Of a stretch of 64,000 nt of DNA, positions 44,170 through 52,537 are shown one piece after another. The stretch is from assembly GCF_900167935.1 (NCBI RefSeq), contig NZ_FUYL01000006.1, forward strand, positions 124,001-188,000, in the 5' to 3' direction. A model generated the notes under the pieces. The model was not told the origin of the DNA. It worked only from the letters and a program-made list of their open reading frames with translations, and ran no database searches. The translations under genes were made by a program, and so were the position numbers. The DNA comes from Maribacter arcticus (lineage in GTDB: Bacteria; Bacteroidota; Bacteroidia; Flavobacteriales; Flavobacteriaceae). Every line of letters begins with the position of its first letter. Within the stretch, counting starts at the first letter, position 1.

Positions 44170-45432
44170 ATGAAAAATAGGTTATTACTTGTAGCTGCAT
44201 TGACATTTACAATGGTCGGTTTTGCACAAAAGAATGAAATAAAAGATGCTGAAAAAGCATTGAAAGATGGCGATACAGCAGCAGCTCAAACAGCTATAGA
44301 GGCAGCTTCTGGTACTATTGGTGCTGCAGACGAAAAAATACAGACGCAGTATTATTTTACTAAAGGTAAAATTTACAGTGATTTGGCTAAAAAAGGAAAT
44401 AATGATGCATTTGAGAAATCTGCAACATCCTTTAAGAAAGTTATTGAGATTGAAGAAAAATCTGGTAAGCAAAAATATACTGGTGAAACTAAACAGTACA
44501 TGGCTTCTTTAACTGCGGATCTAGTAAACTCTGCGGTTAGCGATAATGGAAATAATAAATTTAAGGAAGCAGCTGAGAAGTTGTACATGAGCTATACGCT
44601 TAGTCCTAGAGATACTTCTTATTTGTATTATGCAGCGGGTAGCGCTGTTAATGGCGGTCATTATGAAATGGCATTAGATTACTATAACGAACTACAAGAA
44701 GTTGGATATGATGGTGGAGGTGTTGTGTATAAGGCTACCAATGCAGCTACAGGTGAAGTAGAGGAGATGGATAAGTTTCAACGTGATCTTATGATTAAAT
44801 CTGGAGGCTATACAGATCCTATAGATGAGAAGACTCCATCTAAAACAGCAGAAATTGTTAAAAATACAGCCTTAATTTATACTCAATTAGGCCAGGACGA
44901 GAAAGCTTTAGAAGCATACCAAGCAGCTAGAAAAAATGATCCTGAAGATGTAAATCTTATCCTAAATGAGGCAAATCTATACTTCAATCAAGGAAATAAA
45001 GATAAGTTTAAGGAATTAATGGCTGAAGCTATCGCATTGGCTCCTGATAATGCTGACCTTCATTACAATGTAGGGGTAATAAGTATGGAGCAAAATAATT
45101 ATGAAGATGCTAGAAAATCATATAAGAAGGCCATCGAAATTGATCCAAAGTATACAAATGCTTATTTAAACCTTTCAACTACCTATGTAAACGAAGGTAA
45201 TGAATTGATTGATGATATGAATTCTTTAGGTAACTCAAGAGCTGATATTGCTAAGTATGACGAATTAAAAAAGAAAAAGGATGATTTCTTTAGGCAAGGT
45301 GCAGATGTTTTGGAAGAAGCTTTAAAAAATAATCCTAAAAGTGAAAATATTATGATCCAGCTTAAGAATATTTACGGAGCTATGGGCGATAATGAAAACT
45401 TTTTAAAAATGAAGAAGATGTTAGGTGAATAA
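44170..45432 (+). CDS. Secreted tetratricopeptide (TPR) repeat protein
   Basis: The 420-residue protein has a signal peptide of about 20 residues ending V-G-F-A-Q. TPR units are recognisable near 228-262 (I-Y-T-Q-L-G-Q-D-E-K-A-L-E-A-Y), 263-295 and 297-330 (D-A-R-K-S-Y-K-K-A-I-E-I-D-P), with helical repeats elsewhere. It likely acts in the periplasm as a protein-protein interaction scaffold. It follows gyrA closely, an association I recall from other flavobacteria. No specific partner can be named. Confidence 0.82.
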   Translation: MKNRLLLVAALTFTMVGFAQKNEIKDAEKALKDGDTAAAQTAIEAASGTIGAADEKIQTQYYFTKGKIYSDLAKKGNNDAFEKSATSFKKVIEIEEKSGKQKYTGETKQYMASLTADLVNSAVSDNGNNKFKEAAEKLYMSYTLSPRDTSYLYYAAGSAVNGGHYEMALDYYNELQEVGYDGGGVVYKATNAATGEVEEMDKFQRDLMIKSGGYTDPIDEKTPSKTAEIVKNTALIYTQLGQDEKALEAYQAARKNDPEDVNLILNEANLYFNQGNKDKFKELMAEAIALAPDNADLHYNVGVISMEQNNYEDARKSYKKAIEIDPKYTNAYLNLSTTYVNEGNELIDDMNSLGNSRADIAKYDELKKKKDDFFRQGADVLEEALKNNPKSENIMIQLKNIYGAMGDNENFLKMKKMLGE

Positions 45433-45454
45433 TCTAATCTCTTTATTTAATTTA

Positions 45455-45480
45455 AAAGGCCCTTTTCAGGGCCTTTTTTT
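45455..45480 (+). terminator. Intrinsic terminator between TPR and NlpC/P60 genes (bidirectional)
   Basis: The stem AAAGGCCC (45455-45462) / GGGCCTTT (45469-45476) has loop TTTTCA and is followed by more T residues. The A-run on the left makes it usable on the minus strand for the convergent gene ending at 45479. Confidence 0.85.
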
Positions 45481-46231
45481 ATATGATTTTTTTAATGACC
45501 CTAAGTTGATGGGTATATGTTCTAAGGTCGTTATTAAATATGCCTGCATGGTCTAATCGGTCAACCCTAACTTTACCATTTACATGAATAACGTAGTTGT
45601 TGCCCATTATTATTCCTACATGGTCTATTTCACCGCTAGCGTTGTCAAAAAACGCTAAATCACCTGCTTCACTTTCTTCTACAAAACTTAGTGCTACGCC
45701 TTGGGTAGATTGTTTGTCAGCAGTGCGTAATAAATTATAGCCATTTATTTTATAAACCATTTGAGTAAAGCCGGCACTGTCAATTCCAAAAGGAGATCTT
45801 CCTCCTTTTATTTCTGGAGAATTAAGGTAAAGTAATGAAGTCTCAACGAGTTTAACTTTCGGTTGTAATCCTTTAATCACATTTCCATCAAAACTGGCAT
45901 GAAGTGATGGGGTTTCTGGTATGCTTGATCCAAGAAGTATTGGTGTTAAACTTTGATTTCTATCTTCTACGAAAGTAATAAGGTCAGCAACAAATTTAGA
46001 ATCCTTGTTTTGTTGTAAGGCTATAAACTCCTCTTCTGGTATAAATGCCAATTGGCTGTTCATAATCCAACCTTCACATTTATCAAATATTGTTTTTATT
46101 CGAGACCAGTTTTTTCGCGACTCTAAAATTTTAAAATGTTCACCGAACAAAAGTTGGGTAATCATTTCCGAAACTTCATCGGGATTGCTCCTTACTGGAA
46201 TTATACTTAAGTGACAAATACCGTATTGCAT
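45479..46231 (-). CDS. NlpC/P60-fold cell wall hydrolase homologue lacking the catalytic Cys
   Basis: The 250-residue protein has bacterial SH3-like segments (about 1-120) and a C-terminal NlpC/P60 (C40) fold. The nucleophile motif that normally reads D-C-S-G-F reads D-S-A-G-F here (Ser codon AGT at 45778-45776), so the catalytic Cys is absent. The His motif I-D-H-V-G-I-I-M and the later H-V-N-G-K are kept. There is no signal peptide. It is either inactive, a binder of peptidoglycan peptides, or an unusual Ser variant. It lies 17 nt after the thiolase gene and is probably co-transcribed with it. Confidence 0.82.
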   Translation of the reverse strand: MQYGICHLSIIPVRSNPDEVSEMITQLLFGEHFKILESRKNWSRIKTIFDKCEGWIMNSQLAFIPEEEFIALQQNKDSKFVADLITFVEDRNQSLTPILLGSSIPETPSLHASFDGNVIKGLQPKVKLVETSLLYLNSPEIKGGRSPFGIDSAGFTQMVYKINGYNLLRTADKQSTQGVALSFVEESEAGDLAFFDNASGEIDHVGIIMGNNYVIHVNGKVRVDRLDHAGIFNNDLRTYTHQLRVIKKII

Positions 46232-46248
46232 GTAGGTTTTCTATGCTC

Positions 46249-47424
46249 TTAGACTCTTTCAATAATTATTGCTGAAGCGCCACCGCCACCATTGCAAATT
46301 GCAGCAGCACCTAATCTAGCATTATTTTGTTCCAAAACGTTCATTAAAGTTATAAGTATTCGAGCACCTGAACATCCTAATGGATGACCTAAAGAAACCG
46401 CACCGCCGTTAACATTAACATTGCTATCATTTAAACCTAATAATTTCATATTAGCAAGACCAACAACAGAAAATGCTTCATTAAATTCAAAGAATTCAAT
46501 CTCTTCAATTGATATATTAGATTTGGCTAAAGCCTTTGGAAGGGCTTTTGCTGGGGCAGTAGTAAACCATTCTGGTTCATGAGCTGCATCTGCATAACCT
46601 TTAATGACAGCTAATGGTTTTAAATTTAGTTCGTTGGCTTTTTCTCTACTCATTAAAACCAATGCAGCAGCTCCATCATTAATAGTTGAGGCATTTGCAG
46701 CCGTAACAGTACCATCTTTTGAAAACGCTGGTCTTAAATTCGGAATTTTATCAATGAATACATTGGTGAACTCCTCATCTTTAGCTATTATTTTAGGCTC
46801 TCCACGTCTTTGTGGTACGGCAACTGGAATTACCTCATTGTCGAATTTTCCAGCTTCCCATGCTTTAGATGATCTTGTGTAAGATTGAACCGCATATGCA
46901 TCTTGATCTTCTCTACTAAAATCATATTTAGCAGCACAAGCATCAGCACAAACACCCATAGCATTCTCATCATATGCGTCTACCAAACCATCTTTCTGCA
47001 TGCCATCGATTAAAGTTGATGGCCCAAATTTGGTGCCTGTTCTCATTTGAACATAATGAGGTATAAGGCTCATGTTTTCCATGCCGCCAGCGACTACAAT
47101 ATCTGCATCGCCTAACGCTATTGCTTGGGCGCCTTGCATTACTGCTTTCATACCAGATGCACATACCTTATTAATTGTTGTGCAGGGCACTGTATTTGGA
47201 ATACCAGCGAATATGGCAGCTTGTCTTGCAGGAGCTTGACCTGTGCCTGCTTGAACAACATTGCCCATTAGAACTTCATTTACTAAGGCGGGGTCTAAAT
47301 TTATTCTCTTTAATGCGCCTTCAATAGCGATAGCGCCCAATTTGGGAGCAGGCATTGTAGACAAACCGCCCATAAAGCTTCCGATAGGTGTTCTTACAGC
47401 TGAAACAATTACAACCTCTTTCAT
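46249..47424 (-). CDS. Acetyl-CoA C-acyltransferase (thiolase)
   Basis: The 391-residue thiolase has the nucleophile Cys in N-K-V-C-A-S-G-M-K-A near 88, the N-E-A-F segment near 345, the catalytic H-P-L-G-C-S-G-A-R near 347-355 and G-G-G-G-A near the end. All are intact. Sequence alone does not separate biosynthetic acetoacetyl-CoA thiolase from degradative 3-ketoacyl-CoA thiolase; the length and opening R-T-P-I-G-S-F-M-G favour the acetyl-CoA acetyltransferase type. The partner downstream (NlpC/P60) is functionally unrelated. Confidence 0.9.
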   Translation of the reverse strand: MKEVVIVSAVRTPIGSFMGGLSTMPAPKLGAIAIEGALKRINLDPALVNEVLMGNVVQAGTGQAPARQAAIFAGIPNTVPCTTINKVCASGMKAVMQGAQAIALGDADIVVAGGMENMSLIPHYVQMRTGTKFGPSTLIDGMQKDGLVDAYDENAMGVCADACAAKYDFSREDQDAYAVQSYTRSSKAWEAGKFDNEVIPVAVPQRRGEPKIIAKDEEFTNVFIDKIPNLRPAFSKDGTVTAANASTINDGAAALVLMSREKANELNLKPLAVIKGYADAAHEPEWFTTAPAKALPKALAKSNISIEEIEFFEFNEAFSVVGLANMKLLGLNDSNVNVNGGAVSLGHPLGCSGARILITLMNVLEQNNARLGAAAICNGGGGASAIIIERV

Positions 47425-47545
47425 GTTTTAATTATTTTGATTTGACGAAATTACTAAATTCTATAGCAACCAAAGGGATATCATTTCATTTACTAGTTAT
47501 CAGTTTATTATTTTCTATTTTTGATGAACATAATAATTTTTTCTT

Positions 47546-49582
47546 TTGGATAATCTCTATAAAAAGCAATCGCTAATTTTTAAGTATATACTATATATAG
47601 CGGCCGTTGCTTTTATAGTTTTTTTCTTGCCTAAGGGAGGTAAATTTAAATATGAATTTCAAAAAGGGAAGCCTTGGCAGTTTGAAAATCTATATGCGCC
47701 CTTCGATTTCTCGATTAAAAAGACTGATTCTGAAATAACAAAAGAAAAGCAGTCTATTGAAAGTGCCCAGCTTCCTTATTATAATTACGACGAAAAGATA
47801 GTTCAAGGTATTCGTGAGAAATTAGAAAAAGAATTTGATGATAAATGGAATAATACTGGATTAAGAAATAATCAAAAAAATCGGCTAGAGAACTCTTCAA
47901 AGGCAATTTTAGATTCAATCTACAGTAAAGGAATATTACAAAATAACGGAAAACAAGTACAGCGAAATTTTATCTACCTCGTTAAGGATAATGAAGCAAG
48001 GAAAGTTAGGGTTTCGGAGTTTTATAGAGTCAATGAGATTAATGACTTGGTGGCTCGAGTTTTAGAAGATAATAATCTATCAACCTTTACAAATGAAACG
48101 CAATCGCTCTTTTTTGATTTGATTGCTCCGAATGTAAGCTTCGATAATAATTTGACTCAAAAAGCAAGAGACGAAGCTTTGTCAAAATTATCATACACTA
48201 GAGGCACTGTTGATCAAGGCAGATTAATTATAGCAAAAGGTGAAGTTGTTGAGGCAGAAAATTTAAAGGTTTTAGAATCATTAAAGGCTGAATATGAGTC
48301 AGAATTATGGACCGCAAATAATTACTACTACATTTTAATTGGGTATACAGTATTGGTTGCACTCGTACTAATAATGCTTTTCTTATTTCTTAAAAAATAT
48401 AGAAAAACGGTTTACGACAATAATGTAAAAGTGACCTTCATATTTTTCAATATACTATTGATGGTGTTTATAACCACAATGGTTATTAAGTATAATGATC
48501 AATTGGTCTTCGTAGTGCCATTGTGTATTCTACCATTAATCTTAAAAACTTTTTTTGATGCTAGATTAGGTCTTTTTGTGCACGTACTAGCGGTTTTGAT
48601 TTTAGGTTTTGTCGTTCCTAATAGTTTTGAATATATTTTTCTTCAGATTATTACGGGTATAGTTACTATTCTAACAGTATCTGAACTTTATAAGAGAGCT
48701 AATTTATTTGTTAGTGTAGGTCAGATAACGTTGATTTATATTATTGGTTATTTGGCTTTCCATACTATTCATGAAGGTGACTTAAGTGATATTGAGTGGT
48801 ACACTTTAGGTCTTTTTCTATTAAATGGTATGATAACGCTGTTCGTACAGCCATTAATCTATATTTATGAAAAGGTATTCGGACTTGTTTCTGATGTATC
48901 CTTGTTAGAGCTTTCAGATACTAATTCTAAGCTGTTGAAAGAACTTTCGAATAAAGCTCCAGGTACATTTCATCATTCTTTACAAGTGGCAAATTTAGCC
49001 GAAGCTGCAGCAAACGAGATTGGAGCAAATGCTATGTTGGTTAGGGTAGGGGCTTTGTATCATGATATTGGTAAAATGAACGATCCTACCTTCTTTACCG
49101 AGAATCAGATAACGAATGTGAATCCGCATGATGAATTAAGCCCTAGAGATAGTGCTAGAATTATAATTGACCATGTAATCAAAGGAATAGAAATCGCTAG
49201 AAAAAACAATATTCCTGATAGAATTATTGATTTCATTCGTTCGCATCATGGTACAACATTAGTTTATTACTTCTATAAAAAGCAAAAAGATTTAGAGGGT
49301 GAGTTGAACGAAGAAGATTTTAGATACCCAGGGCCATTACCATTTTCCAGAGAAACTGCAATTTTGATGATGGCAGATTCGGTAGAAGCAGCATCTAAAA
49401 GTTTAAAAGACCCAACATTTTTGATAATTGATGAATTCGTTGATAAGATAATTTCAGGTCAAATGAAAGCAAATCAATTTTTGAATGCAGATATAACTTT
49501 TAAGGAAATAGAAACAATCAAGAAAATATTCAAACAAAAGCTAATAAACATTTATCATTTGCGTGTGGAATATCCTGAGTAA
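47546..49582 (+). CDS. PgpH-type 7TM-HD phosphohydrolase (c-di-AMP phosphodiesterase family)
   Basis: The 678-residue membrane protein has one N-terminal helix (about 10-30), an extracytoplasmic 7TMR-HDED domain (about 45-255), a seven-helix membrane unit (about 262-450) and a cytosolic HD domain. Metal-binding His is in F-H-H-S-L-Q near 474, the HD pair in Y-H-D-I-G-K near 505-506, and H-H-G-T-T near 571-575. In Firmicutes, PgpH degrades c-di-AMP. The start codon appears to be TTG at 47546, fixed by lack of an upstream in-frame ATG. Confidence 0.88.
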   Translation: MDNLYKKQSLIFKYILYIAAVAFIVFFLPKGGKFKYEFQKGKPWQFENLYAPFDFSIKKTDSEITKEKQSIESAQLPYYNYDEKIVQGIREKLEKEFDDKWNNTGLRNNQKNRLENSSKAILDSIYSKGILQNNGKQVQRNFIYLVKDNEARKVRVSEFYRVNEINDLVARVLEDNNLSTFTNETQSLFFDLIAPNVSFDNNLTQKARDEALSKLSYTRGTVDQGRLIIAKGEVVEAENLKVLESLKAEYESELWTANNYYYILIGYTVLVALVLIMLFLFLKKYRKTVYDNNVKVTFIFFNILLMVFITTMVIKYNDQLVFVVPLCILPLILKTFFDARLGLFVHVLAVLILGFVVPNSFEYIFLQIITGIVTILTVSELYKRANLFVSVGQITLIYIIGYLAFHTIHEGDLSDIEWYTLGLFLLNGMITLFVQPLIYIYEKVFGLVSDVSLLELSDTNSKLLKELSNKAPGTFHHSLQVANLAEAAANEIGANAMLVRVGALYHDIGKMNDPTFFTENQITNVNPHDELSPRDSARIIIDHVIKGIEIARKNNIPDRIIDFIRSHHGTTLVYYFYKKQKDLEGELNEEDFRYPGPLPFSRETAILMMADSVEAASKSLKDPTFLIIDEFVDKIISGQMKANQFLNADITFKEIETIKKIFKQKLINIYHLRVEYPE

Positions 49583-49622
49583 CAGTGGTCTAAATTTTTA
49601 TTTAAAAAAAGATAAAAAATAG

Positions 49623-49653
49623 TTGTGTAAAACGAGTTATACTTATACATTTG
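49623..49653 (+). promoter_or_regulatory. Promoter for the tRNA-Ser / tRNA-Pro unit
   Basis: TTG (49623-49625) and TACATTTG (49646-49653) are separated by 20 bp, with a predicted start near 49659, about 34 nt before tRNA-Ser. Confidence 0.6.
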
Positions 49654-49692
49654 CATCCGCTATTGAGAGCGAAAGTTCATTGAAGAATTACT

Positions 49693-49781
49693 GGAGAGGT
49701 GCCTGAGTGGCCGAAAGGAGCGGTTTGCTAAATCGTCGTACCCTAACAAGGGTACCCAGGGTTCGAATCCCTGTCTCTCCG
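49693..49781 (+). tRNA. tRNA-Ser(GCU)
   Basis: The acceptor stem GGAGAGG pairs with TCTCTCC (last pair G-U), with discriminator G at 49781. The anticodon loop TTTGCTAAA gives GCT. A long variable arm, TACCCTAACAAGGGTA, confirms the class II serine type, and the T arm has GGGTTCGAATCCC. The 3' CCA is not encoded. Confidence 0.96.
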
Positions 49782-49819
49782 CAACGATATGTTGAGAGAC
49801 ATAATTTAGATAACCATCT

Positions 49820-49897
49820 CGGGGTGTAGCGTAGCCCGGTTATCGCGCCGCGTTTGGGACGCGGAGGTCGCAGGTTCGAATCCTGCCACCCCGACCA
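49820..49897 (+). tRNA. tRNA-Pro(UGG)
   Basis: The acceptor stem CGGGGTG pairs with CACCCCG. The anticodon stem-loop CCGCG-TTTGGGA-CGCGG gives anticodon TGG. The T arm has GCAGGTTCGAATCCTGC. The 3' CCA is encoded (49895-49897), unlike in the tRNA-Ser upstream. It is followed by a terminator. Confidence 0.96.
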
Positions 49898-49902
49898 ATA
49901 AA

Positions 49903-49937
49903 AATCCAATCACGAAAGTGGTTGGATTTTTTGTTTT
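49903..49937 (+). terminator. Intrinsic terminator after the tRNA pair
   Basis: An 11-bp stem, AATCCAATCAC / GTGGTTGGATT with one T-G pair and a GAAA tetraloop (49914-49917), is followed by TTTTTGTTTTT. Confidence 0.85.
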
Positions 49938-50239
49938 TAATACTTTTTCTGAATTGAACTAGGTTTTACTTTTAATACTTGCTACCTAATTCAAAAGGGT
50001 ATAAAAACTTGAAATATAGATTGGTCATAGCCACTAAAAAATTCCCATATATATAAACCTTTGTGAAAATATTTCTAACTCCAAGTTGTTAAAAATCTGG
50101 TTTACTATTTTGTATTACTCTCGTGCATAGAATATTACATATATCATTGGTTTCTATTTTGTAATTGGTTCCAATTAATATATTTAGCTTATTATTAAGT
50201 TGTATTTAATTTTACAATAAAATAGTAACTTTAAAGTAT
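49938..50239. other. AT-rich intergenic region before the signalling island
   Basis: The roughly 300-bp stretch holds no ORF of interest. A short inverted repeat, AATTGG-TT-CCAATT (50163-50176), lies about 65 bp before the kinase start and could be an operator. I found no full TAnnTTTG promoter; TAACTTTA near 50226 is a one-mismatch candidate. Confidence 0.4.
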
Positions 50240-52534
50240 ATGAACTTATATACTACCATACTATTAGAGTTTTTACTTATATCTTCAAGTATACTTTTCT
50301 TGTTTAAGTATAGAACTAAACTTGGTTTAGCTCCACTTTACATTCTTTTGGGTTCTGTACAATATTTACAAGCCCTTTCAGGTTCCATGGTTAGTTTTAA
50401 AATATTTGAAGAATATCCTATCTACCCTGGTTCTGTAATTATCTTTAGCGCTGTATTATTTGCTATATTATTAATATATATAAAAGAAGGTGTTGCTAGT
50501 GCTAGAACGCTTATTATTGGCATTATTATTTCAAATGCTATTTTATCGGCGTTGTTTGGTATTACTTATGTTCAAGAGCATGCTACTCAAATCATTAGTC
50601 TTGAAGATCCATCGTCTATTTTTCAAATAAATTATAAATACTTTATTACAGGTACTATAATATTATTTATAGATTTTTTTTTACTGGTAATTATATATCA
50701 GTTTTTAATTTCAAAACTTAATAAATTATATTTTTTTTTAATTCTATTTATTTCATTATGTTTTGTATTACTTTTTGATTCACTTGCCTTTAATATACTT
50801 CTCAAGTACGGTACACCAATTTTCACAACTTCATTAATTGGTCATATAATAGGTAAATCGTTTTCAGCTGTTATATTTTCTTTGATACTTTATATTTATT
50901 TAAAGTTTATAGATAAAGAGGAAGATAATGCTGGTTTTATTGCTGCTCAAAACAGAGAGATTTTTTCAATACTCACCTACAGAAAAAAGTACTTTAATCT
51001 TAAGGAAGAGAAACAAAAAGTAGAGAAAAAATTTATTTCACAAATTGAATCTACGTTAAATCAAATTTCTGATGGTTTTGTGTCATTAGATAATGATTGG
51101 TGCTATACCTATGTAAATAAGAAAGCAGGTGAGTTTTTAGGTCGGTCTCCTGAAAGTTTAATTGGTAAGTATATTTGGACTGAATTCCCAAAAGGTGTTG
51201 ATTTACCTTTTTATCATGCCTACCATAAGGCCGTTAAAACTCAACAGACGCAATACTTAACAGAGTATTATGAGGCTTTTGATAAATGGATTGAAAATAG
51301 AATTTATCCTACCCCTGATGGCTTATCTATTTATTTTACAGATTTTACTGAACGCAAAACAGCGGAAATCGCTTTAAAAGAAAGCGAAAAGTATCTTGAT
51401 AACATTATAGATAATATTGGTGATCCCGTATTTGTAAAAGATAGCGAAAGTCAATTATTACTAGTAAATGATGCTTTTTGCAAAATTTTTAATGTTACAA
51501 GAAAAGATGTAATCGGTAAAACGTTAGCAGAAAACGTACCACCTGAAGAAAGAGAGAGTTTTCTACGAATAGATAAACAAGTTATTTTAACAGGCGTTGA
51601 AAACGTGAATGAAGAAACTTTAAGCCTAATTGGAAAAGAAACGCAAATAATTTCAACAAAAAAAACACGATTTGTAGATAGCAATGGCACTAAATTTTTA
51701 ATTGGAGTTATAAGAGATATTACAGAACGTAAAAAAGCAGAGATTGAATTAGAAAAACATAGAAATAACTTAGAAGGGTTAGTTGAGCTCAGAACTAATG
51801 AATTAGAAAAAGAAAAAATAAAAGCGCAATCTGCCGATTTAATGAAGTCTGCGTTTTTAGCAACCATGTCACATGAATTAAGAACACCTATGAATTCTAT
51901 TATTGGTTTTACAGGTATTCTACTAAATGAATTAGCTGGTCCTATAAATGATGAGCAAAAAAGGCAATTAGGTATGGTTAAAAACAGTGGGCAACATTTA
52001 TTGGGCTTAATTAATGATGTTTTAGATATTTCTAAAATTGAAGCTGGCAAATTAAAAGTATCACTAGACCATTTTAATTATCTAACAACGTTAGAGAAAA
52101 CAATCGATTTTTTATTGCCACAAGCATCTAAAAAAGAACTTCAAATACTTTTAGAAATTTCTGTACTGAATATAACTTTAAATAGTGATGAGCGAAGAGT
52201 AGAACAGGTTTTACTCAATTTGCTTTCAAATGCTATTAAGTTTTCTAACCAAGGTGCAATTACAGTTAAAGTAGATATTGTTGATGGGTTAGTTGTAACA
52301 CAAGTAATTGACCAAGGCATTGGCATAAGTAAAAAAGACCTACATAAGTTATTTGAACCATTTATTCAATTAGAACATGGATTGAATAGAAGTCATGAAG
52401 GTACAGGGCTAGGGTTGGCAATTTGTAAAAGTTTAATAGAAAAATTAGGAGGTACCATAAACGTACAGAGTAAAAAAGGAGTGGGAAGTAATTTTACATT
52501 TACATTGCCTTTAGATAGTGCTATTAAGAATTAA
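50240..52534 (+). CDS. Membrane-sensor PAS-PAS histidine kinase
   Basis: The 764-residue protein has about seven N-terminal helices (residues 1-230), reminiscent of a vitamin-uptake or queuosine-transporter-like sensor domain, though this is uncertain. PAS domains lie at about 260-380 and 382-505, a coiled coil at 505-530, HisKA with phospho-His in T-M-S-H-E-L-R-T-P near 543, and HATPase with N-L-L-S-N-A-I-K-F near 660, D-Q-G-I-G and G-T-G-L-G-L-A-I-C near 730. There is no receiver domain, so phosphate must pass to separate regulators such as the one at 55700. The kinase core is a near copy of that in the next gene. Confidence 0.9.
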   Translation: MNLYTTILLEFLLISSSILFLFKYRTKLGLAPLYILLGSVQYLQALSGSMVSFKIFEEYPIYPGSVIIFSAVLFAILLIYIKEGVASARTLIIGIIISNAILSALFGITYVQEHATQIISLEDPSSIFQINYKYFITGTIILFIDFFLLVIIYQFLISKLNKLYFFLILFISLCFVLLFDSLAFNILLKYGTPIFTTSLIGHIIGKSFSAVIFSLILYIYLKFIDKEEDNAGFIAAQNREIFSILTYRKKYFNLKEEKQKVEKKFISQIESTLNQISDGFVSLDNDWCYTYVNKKAGEFLGRSPESLIGKYIWTEFPKGVDLPFYHAYHKAVKTQQTQYLTEYYEAFDKWIENRIYPTPDGLSIYFTDFTERKTAEIALKESEKYLDNIIDNIGDPVFVKDSESQLLLVNDAFCKIFNVTRKDVIGKTLAENVPPEERESFLRIDKQVILTGVENVNEETLSLIGKETQIISTKKTRFVDSNGTKFLIGVIRDITERKKAEIELEKHRNNLEGLVELRTNELEKEKIKAQSADLMKSAFLATMSHELRTPMNSIIGFTGILLNELAGPINDEQKRQLGMVKNSGQHLLGLINDVLDISKIEAGKLKVSLDHFNYLTTLEKTIDFLLPQASKKELQILLEISVLNITLNSDERRVEQVLLNLLSNAIKFSNQGAITVKVDIVDGLVVTQVIDQGIGISKKDLHKLFEPFIQLEHGLNRSHEGTGLGLAICKSLIEKLGGTINVQSKKGVGSNFTFTLPLDSAIKN
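51737..52513 (+). repeat. Direct repeat copy A: HisKA-HATPase core
   Basis: This 777-bp segment aligns without indels to 54824-55600. Most differences are isolated third-position changes. It covers the linker, HisKA and HATPase domains only; the sensor parts of the two kinases are unrelated. Confidence 0.85.
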
Positions 52535-52537
52535 TAA

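Noticed and set aside
49688-49909. A 73-codon minus-strand ORF across the two tRNA genes
   Set aside because: It is the antisense of tRNA-Ser and tRNA-Pro. Such ORFs (with S-G-W-Q-D-S-N-L-R-P-P) are well-known annotation artefacts.
50163-50176. Palindrome AATTGG-TT-CCAATT upstream of the first kinase
   Set aside because: It is only six paired bases per arm in very AT-rich DNA. Chance is a sufficient explanation without comparative data.
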